Below, piece after piece: positions 18,193 to 27,033 of a DNA stretch of 64,000 bases. Under the pieces are notes generated by a model. The model saw nothing but the letters and a program-made list of their open reading frames with translations. It did not search any database and was not told the DNA's origin. Location: positions 1 to 64,000 of the forward strand of contig CAMCXS010000009.1 in assembly GCA_945883495.1 (NCBI GenBank), read 5' to 3'. This stretch comes from Akkermansia muciniphila. Its GTDB lineage: Bacteria; Verrucomicrobiota; Verrucomicrobiia; Verrucomicrobiales; DEV007. The first letter of the stretch is position 1. Each line of letters opens with the position of its first letter. The position numbers and the translations under genes are program-made.

Positions 18193-18240
18193 TCTCCAGC
18201 ACTCCAGCACTCCACCACTCCACCACTCCACCACTCCGCT
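18193..18240. repeat. Eight-base tandem repeat (ACTCCACC-type, six units) upstream of hsdM
   Basis: Six units with an exact period of eight bases: TCTCCAGC, ACTCCAGC, three ACTCCACC, then ACTCCGCT. It ends 14 bases before the hsdM start codon and fills half of the 104-base gap between the half-HsdS and hsdM. Slippage here would change promoter or ribosome-site spacing of hsdM. Confidence 0.85.
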
Positions 18241-18254
18241 GCCCCACCGTTCCA

Positions 18255-19745
18255 ATGCCCAAAGTCAATCAATCCGAGATCAACGACGTCGCTTGGCGCG
18301 CGTGCGATACCTTCCGGGGCGTCGTCGATGCCGAGAACTACCGGAACTACATCCTCGTGATGCTCTTCTGGAAGTACATGACCGACGTCTGGCGAGATCA
18401 TCGGGACGCTTACCTCAAGGAATACAAGGGGGATCAGGCCCGGGTGGCTCGGCGATTGGCGCGGGAGCGGTTTCAGCTGCCGGAGGGTTGCGACTTCTAC
18501 ACGCTCTACGGCTTCCGCAATGAGCCGGACATCGGCGAGCGCATGAATATCGCCCTGGCCGGGATCGAGGAAGCGAACAAGGCAAAGCTCGAAGGCGTGT
18601 TCCGCGAGGTCGATTTCAATTCGGAGAACAAGCTGGGACAAACCAAGGATCGCAATGCGCGCTTAAAGCTCCTCTTGCAGGACTTCGCGGATCAACGGCT
18701 CGATCTCCGGCCCTCGGTGGTCGGGGAAGAGGATGTCATTGGGAATGTCTATGAGTATCTCCTGGAACGGTTCGCGTCCGATGCCGGGAAAAAGGCTGGG
18801 GAATTCTATACTCCGGGGATGGTTTCCCGTCTCTTGGCGCTGCTGCTCTCGCCGAAGAAGGGGAACACCATCTGCGATCCCGCGAGCGGCTCCGGGTCAT
18901 TGTTGATCAAGGTGGGGCGGCAGGCCGATGAACGGGATTTTGCCTTGTTCGGTCAGGAGATGAACGGCACCACGCATGCGCTCTGCCGCATGAACATGTT
19001 CCTCCACGGCATGGACAACTTCCGGATTGAATGGGGCGATACCCTGCGCAATCCGCGCCTGGTCGAGAAGGACCAGCTCATGAAGTTCGATGTGGTCGTG
19101 GCGAACATGCCGTTCTCCTTGGACAAGTGGGGCTACGACGAGGCCACTGCGGATCCGTATCACCGCTTCCATCGCGGTCTCCCGCCCAAGTCCAAAGGGG
19201 ATTACGCCTTCATCAGCCACATGATCGAGACCGCCCGCGAAGGCACCGGCAAGGTCGGGGTCGTCGTGCCCCACGGCGTCTTGTTCCGCGGCGCGGCGGA
19301 AGGGCGGATCCGGCAGAAGCTGATTGAGGAGAATCTCCTGGAAGCGGTCATCGGGCTGCCGGCGAATCTCTTCTTTGGCACCGGCATCCCCACCGCCATC
19401 CTCATCTTCAACAAAGGGAAGACCCACGGGGACGTCCTCTTCATTGATGCGTCCCGGGAATACAAAGACGCCAAGAACCAAAACATTCTCACGGAAGAGC
19501 ATCTCGCCAAAATCGTGGCCACCTTCCAGGCGTTCCAGACCGTGGAAAAGTACGCCTACCGCGCCACCTTCCAAGAGATCGCGGATAACGATTTCAACCT
19601 GAACATTCCGCGCTACGTCGACACGTTCGAGGAAGAGGCGGAGATCGACCTGGACGCGGTCAAAACAGAGATCAACCGCCTCGAAACGGAACTCGTCGCG
19701 GTCCGCGAGAAGATGGCGGGGTATTTGAAGGAGTTGGGATTGTGA
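18255..19745 (+). CDS. hsdM: Type I restriction-modification system DNA methyltransferase subunit (HsdM)
   Basis: The 496-residue protein has the HsdM layout. The N-terminal helical domain begins MPKVNQSEINDVAWRACDTF, then come YTPGMVSRLLALLL, the SAM-binding motif ICDPASGSGSLLIKVG (about residue 207) and the catalytic strand VVVANMPFSLDKWG (about residue 283). N6-adenine methylases usually read NPPF; here the second position is Met. Nearby HGVLFRGAAEGRIRQKL and TGIPTAILIFNKG match the family. It methylates adenine in the host recognition site together with HsdS. Its stop overlaps the GTG start of the next gene as GTGA, so translation is coupled. Confidence 0.93.
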   Translation: MPKVNQSEINDVAWRACDTFRGVVDAENYRNYILVMLFWKYMTDVWRDHRDAYLKEYKGDQARVARRLARERFQLPEGCDFYTLYGFRNEPDIGERMNIALAGIEEANKAKLEGVFREVDFNSENKLGQTKDRNARLKLLLQDFADQRLDLRPSVVGEEDVIGNVYEYLLERFASDAGKKAGEFYTPGMVSRLLALLLSPKKGNTICDPASGSGSLLIKVGRQADERDFALFGQEMNGTTHALCRMNMFLHGMDNFRIEWGDTLRNPRLVEKDQLMKFDVVVANMPFSLDKWGYDEATADPYHRFHRGLPPKSKGDYAFISHMIETAREGTGKVGVVVPHGVLFRGAAEGRIRQKLIEENLLEAVIGLPANLFFGTGIPTAILIFNKGKTHGDVLFIDASREYKDAKNQNILTEEHLAKIVATFQAFQTVEKYAYRATFQEIADNDFNLNIPRYVDTFEEEAEIDLDAVKTEINRLETELVAVREKMAGYLKELGL

Positions 19746-20803
19746 ACGGTGGCGAGATCATCTTCTACCAAACGGAGGACGGGGCGTCCCGGATCGATGT
19801 CCGGCTCGTCAGCGAAACCGTTTGGCTCTCCGCCGGGCAGATGGCCGAATTGTTTCAACGAGATAAGTCCGTGATCCTCAAGCACGTGAAAAACGTGTTT
19901 GCCGAGGGGGAGCTCGATGCTTCCGCAACCGTGGCAAATTTTGCCACGGTTCAAACGGAAGGAGCCCGCGAGGTCACCCGGGAAATCGAGCACTACAATC
20001 TCGATGTCGTCATCTCCGTCGGCTACCGGGTCAAATCCCATCGCGGCACCCAGTTCCGCATCTGGGCCACCCGGCAGCTCCGCGACTTCTTGGTCAAGGG
20101 CTTCGTTCTGGACGACGAACGATTCAAGGAGGGGCGATCGGCGAATTACTTCGAACAGCTCCTCGATCGCATCCGGGACATTCGGTCTTCCGAAAAGGTG
20201 TTCTGGCGCAAGGTCTTGGAAATCTATGCCATGAGCATCGACTACGAGGCGGATGCGGAGGCATCCCGGCGCTTCTTCGCTACCGTGCAGAACAAGATGC
20301 ACTGGGCGGCGCACGGACACACCGCGGCGGAGCTGATTCATCGCCGTGCCGATGCCACGCTCGCCCACATGGGCCTCACCACCTGGAGTGCCGGACAAGT
20401 GGAACCACGCCGGGCTGACGTCTCCGTCGCCAAGAACTACTTGTCCGAGGAGGAGATCGATACCTTAAACCGGATCGTGAACATGTACCTGGAATTCGCG
20501 GAACTCCAGGCCCGGGATCGCAAGCCGATGTACATGAAGGATTGGCTCAAGAAGCTCGATCAGTTTCTGCAAATCAGCGACCGGGAAATCCTGACGCACG
20601 CGGGAACAATCAGCGCGGACATGGCCAAGGCCAAAGCGGAGGCGGAATATGAGAAGTTTCGTCATCTGCTCGACACCGAGCCTTCGCCGGTCGAGGCGGA
20701 CTTCGCCCGGGCCGTGGCCAAAGCCGCGGAATTGGAGGCCACCGCGAAATCCGGCCGGAAGCCGGCCAAACCGCGTCGGCGGAAAGGAGATTCGACCACA
20801 TGA
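19742..20803 (+). CDS. RhuM family protein
   Basis: The start is a GTG inside the stop of hsdM (GTGA). The 353-residue protein opens EIIFYQTEDGASRIDVRL, then VWLSAGQMAELFQRDKSVILKHVKNVF, as in RhuM (virulence protein) family members (PF13310). The GYRVKSHRGTQFRIWATRQL segment and LTTWSAGQ are also typical. The first half contains a putative helix-turn-helix; the last 60 residues are rich in Ala and Lys. RhuM genes are often nested in type I restriction operons, yet their function is not known. The end overlaps the Fic gene start as ATGA. Confidence 0.88.
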   Translation: MNGGEIIFYQTEDGASRIDVRLVSETVWLSAGQMAELFQRDKSVILKHVKNVFAEGELDASATVANFATVQTEGAREVTREIEHYNLDVVISVGYRVKSHRGTQFRIWATRQLRDFLVKGFVLDDERFKEGRSANYFEQLLDRIRDIRSSEKVFWRKVLEIYAMSIDYEADAEASRRFFATVQNKMHWAAHGHTAAELIHRRADATLAHMGLTTWSAGQVEPRRADVSVAKNYLSEEEIDTLNRIVNMYLEFAELQARDRKPMYMKDWLKKLDQFLQISDREILTHAGTISADMAKAKAEAEYEKFRHLLDTEPSPVEADFARAVAKAAELEATAKSGRKPAKPRRRKGDSTT

Positions 20804-22122
20804 CCTCCGCCCTCCAATCCCTCACCGACCTCCACGCCGAATGGACCGCCGCGCAACCGCTCCGGACGGAGGACGCGGCGCGGCTTTGGAGGAAGCTGCG
20901 GTTGGAGTGGAATTACCATTCCAATCACATCGAGGGCAATACCCTCACTTACGGAGAAACGGAACTCCTCCTCCTCCACGATCGCACCACGGGGAACCAC
21001 ACCTTGCGGGAGTACGAGGAGATGAAGGCGCACGACGTGGCCATCGATCACGTGCGCGCCCTCGCGGCGGACGCCGGACGCGTCATCACGGAGGCAGAGA
21101 TCCGGGATCTCAATCGCATCATCCTCAAAGAACCGTTCTGGGGGAGCGCGGTGACGGCCGATGGGCAAGCCACCCGAAAGCAAATCATCCCAGGGCAATA
21201 CAAGACCACGCCGAACGTGGTCCGCACCGCCACCGGGGAAATCTTCCCCTACGCCTCGGTGGAAGACACTCCGCCGCGCATGGCGGCCCTGACGGCGTGG
21301 TTGCAAGGGGAGCTCCATGCCCCTTCGCTCCATCCCGTGGAAACCGCCGCCCGGCTCCACCATGACTTTGTGCTCATCCATCCGTTCGATGACGGAAACG
21401 GCCGCGTCGCCCGGCTTCTCGTGAATTATGTGCTGATGCGGCACGGCTATCTTCCGCTGATTGTGCCGACCACGGAGAAGGCGGAATATCTGAATGTCCT
21501 TGGGCTGGCCGATGCTGGGGATTTGGGGCCGATGACGCGATACCTGGCGCGGTTGGCGGCAGCATCACTTCGGCTTGGCCTGCGCGCCGCCAGGGGCGAA
21601 TCGATTTCCGAGCCCGACGATTTGGAGAAGGAGTTGGCCATTTTCATCCGGAATCAGACGAGGGAAGGGGAAGTCGTAATTCGACGATCCCGGCCATTGC
21701 GCCCGGACGTCTATCAAGGTGTAGAGGCGCTTGTATTCCGGATCGTGGAACGCATGCGGAAGTTGGAACCACTGTTCCTCCAGTGCCGATTGAAACTTGA
21801 GCCGGAGGAACCGGGAGCCAGAGGAGACGTCCGAGCCGCGCTCCTCTATGCCGTCGAAGAACTCCAACCCCGCTTCAGGATGGATTTTCAATTTCGCGGC
21901 TACCGTGGCCAATCGACGGAACCCTTTCAGCTCGACGTCAAGTTTCTCATCGATTTTGCGGAGTTTGACTATGTGATCTCCGGCGATGGAAAGTTGAGAG
22001 TCGGCAAGCGGTATTCGGATCCTCTCCTAACGGAGGAGATTGAATCGATTTCCGGCCGGGTTCTTGAAACTGCGTTTGCGCAAGTTAAGAAGCTCAGCGG
22101 CGTAACGGATACGGAAACCTAA
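20800..22122 (+). CDS. Fic domain protein (AMPylase-type)
   Basis: The 440-residue protein has the full Fic active site HPFDDGNGRVAR at about residue 194, with the catalytic His first and the nucleotide-binding Gly-Asn-Gly-Arg. Near residue 40 it carries SNHIEGNTL, the inhibitory helix whose Glu blocks ATP binding. The helix comes before the Fic core, which makes it a self-inhibited class II Fic protein. The last 150 residues are of unknown fold. Fic enzymes usually attach AMP to Ser, Thr or Tyr of target proteins. Its place inside a restriction operon, with one base before the next gene, suggests a controlled toxic effector, but the target is unknown. Confidence 0.9.
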   Translation: MTSALQSLTDLHAEWTAAQPLRTEDAARLWRKLRLEWNYHSNHIEGNTLTYGETELLLLHDRTTGNHTLREYEEMKAHDVAIDHVRALAADAGRVITEAEIRDLNRIILKEPFWGSAVTADGQATRKQIIPGQYKTTPNVVRTATGEIFPYASVEDTPPRMAALTAWLQGELHAPSLHPVETAARLHHDFVLIHPFDDGNGRVARLLVNYVLMRHGYLPLIVPTTEKAEYLNVLGLADAGDLGPMTRYLARLAAASLRLGLRAARGESISEPDDLEKELAIFIRNQTREGEVVIRRSRPLRPDVYQGVEALVFRIVERMRKLEPLFLQCRLKLEPEEPGARGDVRAALLYAVEELQPRFRMDFQFRGYRGQSTEPFQLDVKFLIDFAEFDYVISGDGKLRVGKRYSDPLLTEEIESISGRVLETAFAQVKKLSGVTDTET

Positions 22123-22123
22123 G

Positions 22124-22999
22124 ATGAACAAACAGCAGATCACCCAACTCAATTCACGTTTCGACGGGATCGCCCAGACGACGGCGGAGGACAATGTGGA
22201 ATTCTGGTATGCCCGCGATCTCCAGGATATCCTCGGCTACACCGAGTGGCGGAACTTTCAACGGGCAATCGACGACGCCAAGGAAGCTTGTGCGGCGGCC
22301 GGCGGTACGACCGGGAACCATTTTGTTGACGTCAACAAAATGGTCCAGATCGGCTCGGGGGCTGAGCGCAAGGTGGCCGACATCATGCTCACCCGCTACG
22401 CCTGCTACCTCATCGCGCAGAATGGCGATCCTCGAAAGCCTGAGATCGCTTTTGCCCAGACATACTTCGCCCTGCAGACGCGGAAGCAGGAGCTGATCGA
22501 GGAACGCATTCGGCTCCACGAGCGGCTCCAAGCCCGGGAGCGACTCAAAGAATCAGAGATCGCGCTGTCCAAGAACCTCTATGAGCGCGGGGTGGACGAC
22601 AAAGGATTTGGCCGGATTCGCTCCAAAGGCGATGCCGCGCTGTTTGGTGGAAAGTCGACCCAGGCGATGAAGGATCACCTCGCTGTTCCAGGAAGCCGAC
22701 CTCTCGCCGATTTCCTTCCCACGGTCACCATCGCGGCAAAACACCTCGCGACGGAGATGACGAACCACAACGTCACCGCCAAGGAACTGACAGGAGAAGC
22801 GCCGATTACCCGCGAGCACGTCCAGAACAATACAAGTGTGCGGGCTATGCTCGGAGAACGTGGAATTCAGCCGGAGACTCTTCCTCCAGCAGAGGATCTC
22901 AAGAAGCTGGAACGGCGCGTGAAGGCGGCGGAGAAGAAAATGATTCGAGCTTCGGAGTTGCCAGGATACCCAACGGAGCAAGAAGAGGAGGAGCTGTGA
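22124..22999 (+). CDS. dinD: DinD-like DNA-damage-inducible protein
   Basis: The 291-residue protein opens with a BRO-N-like DNA-binding domain (VEFWYARDLQDILGYTEWRNF, about residue 25) and continues with the DinD signature GTTGNHFVDVNKMV, VADIMLTRYACYLIAQNGD and IAFAQTYFALQTRKQEL. The second half (SEIALSKNLYERGVDDKGF, LFGGKSTQAMK) also matches. E. coli DinD is SOS-induced and inhibits RecA strand exchange. Here it is one base after fic and overlaps the next hsdS as TGATG, so it is probably expressed with the restriction system. I see no clear LexA box upstream. Confidence 0.9.
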   Translation: MNKQQITQLNSRFDGIAQTTAEDNVEFWYARDLQDILGYTEWRNFQRAIDDAKEACAAAGGTTGNHFVDVNKMVQIGSGAERKVADIMLTRYACYLIAQNGDPRKPEIAFAQTYFALQTRKQELIEERIRLHERLQARERLKESEIALSKNLYERGVDDKGFGRIRSKGDAALFGGKSTQAMKDHLAVPGSRPLADFLPTVTIAAKHLATEMTNHNVTAKELTGEAPITREHVQNNTSVRAMLGERGIQPETLPPAEDLKKLERRVKAAEKKMIRASELPGYPTEQEEEEL

Positions 23000-24276
23000 T
23001 GGTGACGAAAACCTCCGCCGGAAGAAACGGAAGAATGAATCGACGACCTGCAGGTAAACAAGGTTGGGAGTCCCAGCGGCTTCGTAATCTTGTAAGTCAA
23101 CCCGAATCGGGCGTAAGTGTCGTCTGCGAGGAGCGTGATCCGGCGATCGGGGAACCAGGTGTCCTGCGGTTGAGTTGTGTGACGGGTGGGCGTTTTAACG
23201 ATCGAGACGTGAAAACACCCCTAATGTACGAGAGGTCCAGGCTGTCAGTCTCCCCAGAGGCCAATACGATTCTTATCAGTCGAAGCAATACACCGGCTCT
23301 GGTTGGGGCTTCTGCCTTCGTTGCTCAGTCGGTGTCGAATGTCTTTCTTCCGGATACGTTGTGGCTTCTCCGTCAAGCACCCGGCACTGAGGTCTGTATG
23401 CGGTGGCTTGCCTTCGTTTTAGGCTCCTCTCGATACAGAGTTGAGCTGCAACGAATTGCTTCCGGCACAAGCCAGAGCATGAAAAAGATCCAAAAGGGCG
23501 CATTTCTCAACCTCTCCGTCTGCGTCCCCCCTCTCCCCGAACAACGCAAAATCGCCGAAATCCTGACCACCTGGGACGAGGCCCTGACCCAGCTGGATGC
23601 CCTCATCGATGCCCAGGAGCGCCGGAAGAAGGGGCTCATGCAGCAGCTTTTGACGGGGAAGAAGCGGCTGCGTGCGTATGCGAAGTCCCCCTGGAAGAAG
23701 GTCCGAATGGGAGAAGTGCTGAAGCGGGTCTTTCGGCCCATCGATTGGTCGCCGGAAATGGCCCTCTCGCTCGTGAGCTTGCGCCGTCGTTGTGGAGGAT
23801 TGTTCCGGCGGCCCGACGTGCTCGCGGCGGATTATAAGACGCAGGATCTCCACGAACTGCACGCGGATGACTTCCTCATTTCCAAGCGGCAAGTCGTTCA
23901 CGGTGCGTGGGGACTGGTGAAATCTGAGTTCGCCGGGAGCCACGTCTCCAAGGAATACGCAATCCTGGTGAACACCGCGCCGAAGAGTTTGCACATGCCC
24001 TTTTTCGCTTGGCTCTGCCAGACGCCACGCATGATTCGTCTCGCCAGGGTCGCCAGCACCGGTGTTCATATCGAGAAACTGATCTTTGATCCCGAGGTCT
24101 TTCTTCGGGATTCGATCCGGATTCCGGGAAGTGTTGAGGAGCAGCGGGAGATTGCGGCCGTACTAGATGCGGCGGAACGGGAAACGGTTCTTCTGCGTGA
24201 CCAGCGCGACGCGATCGATCAGCAGAAGCGTGGATTGATGCAGCGGCTTCTGACAGGGAGGGTTCGTGTGAAGTGA
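22999..24276 (+). CDS. hsdS: Type I restriction specificity subunit (HsdS), full length
   Basis: I chose the ATG in the TGATG overlap with dinD. The 425-residue protein has two target-recognition domains, each followed by a conserved helix: the first ends PPLPEQRKIAEILTTWDEAL with ERRKKGLMQQLLTGKKRLR, the second ends EEQREIAAVLDAAERET with KRGLMQRLLTGRVRVK. This is the normal HsdS plan, in which each domain reads one half of a split DNA site. It differs from the half-size subunit at 17,551 in both sequence and length. It comes after dinD, not directly after hsdM, so the operon has been filled with three cargo genes. Confidence 0.92.
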   Translation: MVTKTSAGRNGRMNRRPAGKQGWESQRLRNLVSQPESGVSVVCEERDPAIGEPGVLRLSCVTGGRFNDRDVKTPLMYERSRLSVSPEANTILISRSNTPALVGASAFVAQSVSNVFLPDTLWLLRQAPGTEVCMRWLAFVLGSSRYRVELQRIASGTSQSMKKIQKGAFLNLSVCVPPLPEQRKIAEILTTWDEALTQLDALIDAQERRKKGLMQQLLTGKKRLRAYAKSPWKKVRMGEVLKRVFRPIDWSPEMALSLVSLRRRCGGLFRRPDVLAADYKTQDLHELHADDFLISKRQVVHGAWGLVKSEFAGSHVSKEYAILVNTAPKSLHMPFFAWLCQTPRMIRLARVASTGVHIEKLIFDPEVFLRDSIRIPGSVEEQREIAAVLDAAERETVLLRDQRDAIDQQKRGLMQRLLTGRVRVK

Positions 24277-24309
24277 TTGTGCCCCAACCGAACGGTAGCT
24301 CCACGATAG

Positions 24310-27015
24310 ATGATTAATTGCTCCCAACTCTTTAAAGGCCACCAGTTTAGCGGTCTCCGGCTTTTGGCGAACGATGTGCGTCAACTTTTTGCGGAAGATG
24401 GCCAGTTGCGTTGTCAGCTCAAAGAAAACTGGAGGGCCATACTCCGGGCGAGCATGATGACTTTGGCGCTTTGGATTTTGGTTCACGCAGAGCTCCTAAG
24501 GTTACCAACCGGCGCAAAGCTTCTGAGCAAGGTTCCTGTGGGCGATGCTAAGGCATGGATTGCGATCGGTTTGCTTGTCGTTGCTGCGGCAGCACTCCAG
24601 CTGGTATGGTCGGTCTGGTTAAGGCTGTGGCACTACCTGCGGCGCACGTGGTTTGCTGCGCCGATTGCGACTGTAGCAGCGATCTTGGCTTGGCTGGGAA
24701 ACAGTAATGGTGCTCCGCAATGGCTCGTTGGTTTAGCCCTGGTGGTGTTTTGGGTCGCAATCACTGCTTTGTTCTGGCTTCCGACACCACGGGACGCAGA
24801 TGAAACGGATTTTCTGCAGAGAAGTTATTTCGTAGATCGACTCCTTGAACACTTTGCGGCTCCGGCGGCTGGGGCGGCCAATACCAAGCTGCGCCGGATT
24901 GCGATCCTTGGAGGCTGGGGGACGGGAAAGACTTTCTTACTCAAGATGCTTCGTCGGAAATTGAAGAAGAAGCCGAGTTTCGGGGTCGCCTTTGTGAATC
25001 CGTGGCAGGCACGTGATCCTGAGGAGTTCCGTGAAAGATTGGCAGCGGCGTTCGACGAAGCGCTGGGATATTCAGGTTACATGACCCCGTGGCCGGGTTG
25101 GAAGTGGCTCAAGAAAATGCCCCAGCTGAAGTTTGGACCGGAGCAACACGTATCGATCACAATCGATCTAGATCGATTGCTGAGGGGCGATGCCGCTGGA
25201 GACGAGGATATGTTGGTTCGGCGGATCAATCACGTTCTGGAGAAGCGCAAGCGGACGTGCGTGATCCTGGTGGATGACATGGAGCGGGCCGACAAGGACG
25301 TTGTGAGAAAAGCTTTCCCGCTAATTGATTTGCTTGGGCGAATTGAACATTGCTTTTTTGTGTTCGCTCTCGACCCGGAGCGAATTGCCGAAGCCTTTGA
25401 TGAAGACCGACACGGCTCACCACGAACCAAAGGGTATCTGGACAAGGTTTTTGAGCTGCAACTGGTTCTCCCGGAAGGACGTCCCATAGATCTTGCCAAG
25501 CTGTGCGCCGCAAGGATTGACGATGTGCGGACGCCAAAACTTGCTGCCGCTTGGCCTGTGTTGGCACCCCATGTTCCGACAACACCCAGGGAGGCGATTC
25601 ACTTTGTGAATTCCGCTGCGACTGCTGAGGTTTTGTTCTTGAGTCGGTATGACATCAATGAGCATCGCTACGACGGCTTTTTTCTCGCGATGATGTTGAT
25701 TCTGGAAGTGCCGTCAGCCGCTACGCGACTGGCAGGGGCGGTCGCAGACGTACGGGGCAAAGTTCGAACGAGGGCGTACATGGGCGTTCTGGGAGACGAC
25801 CGCGAATCAAAAGAGGAAAAGGCTCTATTCGATGGCGTCTGGGAGGAGATCACGAAGGATTCATTGGTTTCGGTGGGGAAAAAGGATCGTCTATACAGAA
25901 TCGTGAGAGGTTTGGTAACCTCGACGGTCAATATCGAGTGGGCGCTTCACCATCACAAGCGCCTGCTTGTGTTCGACGCAAAGCGTCGCCTTAAACTTGA
26001 ATTGGTGTGGGCCCGGGACGCAGGTAAACGGAGTATCAAAGACATGATCGCCGAAGTTGCCGGAAACGAATACTTCGAGGACGTGGAGGCAATCGGACGG
26101 AACTTGATTGAGCTGCAGTTTGACCGGTATTCAGAATGCAGGGGAACGTTTATTGGAGCATCTACCGCAAGCAGGGCGCAACAAGCTTTGGATTCTGCGG
26201 CCGAGATTCTCAGGCTTTTGCATCAACATTTTCAGTGGTCCTTTGCGAACGTCGTTCATTTTGATGCTAATTGCGTCGAGAGTTCAGACTTGGATAAATG
26301 GTGGGAGATTATCTTCTCCGGAAGATTGAGTGATTCTGTTCATATCGATCACGAGTTAACCCTGCTGGAGCGAGAGTTTGCAGTCGTATTGTCCGAGAAG
26401 CTCAATCTAGCAGATGCTGTCGAGTTTTCACTGAGAGATCCTGCGTTCATGGTGTGGAGCAAGAGTGATGCGAACAACAGGAATGACCTAATTCCAGATG
26501 TCGAAGCGGTACAATCGCGTCTTCGCCATCGCATCCGGATCGCGTGCTTGGATGCGATCCGCTCCGGTTCTGTTCTCGGAACGGAGTTCTACCGGAAGTT
26601 TTCAATTGGGTCGTTGGCGCACCTTTTTGGTAGCCCAAAGCTGTGGGGCTGCGAAGATGATTGGCAAGCCGTTTTCGGCGAGTTGAGTGATGAATCTAGA
26701 GCGGATTCTGGTCTCATCTTCCGATCTGCTGCTATGATCGCAGATTCTTTGCTCGGAGCGGTACGTGCAATTATCCAGGACGGAGATCGGAGGGAGGGCA
26801 ATCCCGTATGGGCCGCGTTGACGAAAAGCCCGGAATACTTCGCTGGATTTTGGTGTCTCGGGTTGCGTTGTGACGAACGACGGGAAGACCTTGAGGCAAG
26901 GCTTCGCAATCTCCTGAAGCGAATCGGTCCCAATTCGTCGATTGATCCGAATTTAGTTGAGCGAGCGTTTCCGTCTGACGTGCTGCGAAGCGCTGAGTTG
27001 GGAATTGAAGCTTAG
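24310..27015 (+). CDS. KAP family membrane-anchored P-loop NTPase
   Basis: The 901-residue protein has four likely membrane helices in the first 165 residues (for example MMTLALWILVHAELL, AIGLLVVAAAALQLVW, IATVAAILAWLG, ALVVFWVAITALFWL). A P-loop ATPase follows: Walker A GGWGTGKT (about residue 201) and Walker B CVILVDDMERAD (about residue 318). The KAP type is supported by VAFVNPWQARDPEEF and by CFFVFALDPERIAEAF. The last 450 residues are unrecognised. KAP NTPases are known from phage-defence contexts and from membrane-associated regulation. Base composition is visibly more AT-rich than in the flanking genes, which suggests separate arrival. It is 33 bases after hsdS. Confidence 0.85.
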   Translation: MINCSQLFKGHQFSGLRLLANDVRQLFAEDGQLRCQLKENWRAILRASMMTLALWILVHAELLRLPTGAKLLSKVPVGDAKAWIAIGLLVVAAAALQLVWSVWLRLWHYLRRTWFAAPIATVAAILAWLGNSNGAPQWLVGLALVVFWVAITALFWLPTPRDADETDFLQRSYFVDRLLEHFAAPAAGAANTKLRRIAILGGWGTGKTFLLKMLRRKLKKKPSFGVAFVNPWQARDPEEFRERLAAAFDEALGYSGYMTPWPGWKWLKKMPQLKFGPEQHVSITIDLDRLLRGDAAGDEDMLVRRINHVLEKRKRTCVILVDDMERADKDVVRKAFPLIDLLGRIEHCFFVFALDPERIAEAFDEDRHGSPRTKGYLDKVFELQLVLPEGRPIDLAKLCAARIDDVRTPKLAAAWPVLAPHVPTTPREAIHFVNSAATAEVLFLSRYDINEHRYDGFFLAMMLILEVPSAATRLAGAVADVRGKVRTRAYMGVLGDDRESKEEKALFDGVWEEITKDSLVSVGKKDRLYRIVRGLVTSTVNIEWALHHHKRLLVFDAKRRLKLELVWARDAGKRSIKDMIAEVAGNEYFEDVEAIGRNLIELQFDRYSECRGTFIGASTASRAQQALDSAAEILRLLHQHFQWSFANVVHFDANCVESSDLDKWWEIIFSGRLSDSVHIDHELTLLEREFAVVLSEKLNLADAVEFSLRDPAFMVWSKSDANNRNDLIPDVEAVQSRLRHRIRIACLDAIRSGSVLGTEFYRKFSIGSLAHLFGSPKLWGCEDDWQAVFGELSDESRADSGLIFRSAAMIADSLLGAVRAIIQDGDRREGNPVWAALTKSPEYFAGFWCLGLRCDERREDLEARLRNLLKRIGPNSSIDPNLVERAFPSDVLRSAELGIEA

Positions 27016-27033
27016 GAATCTAGATCAACCGCC

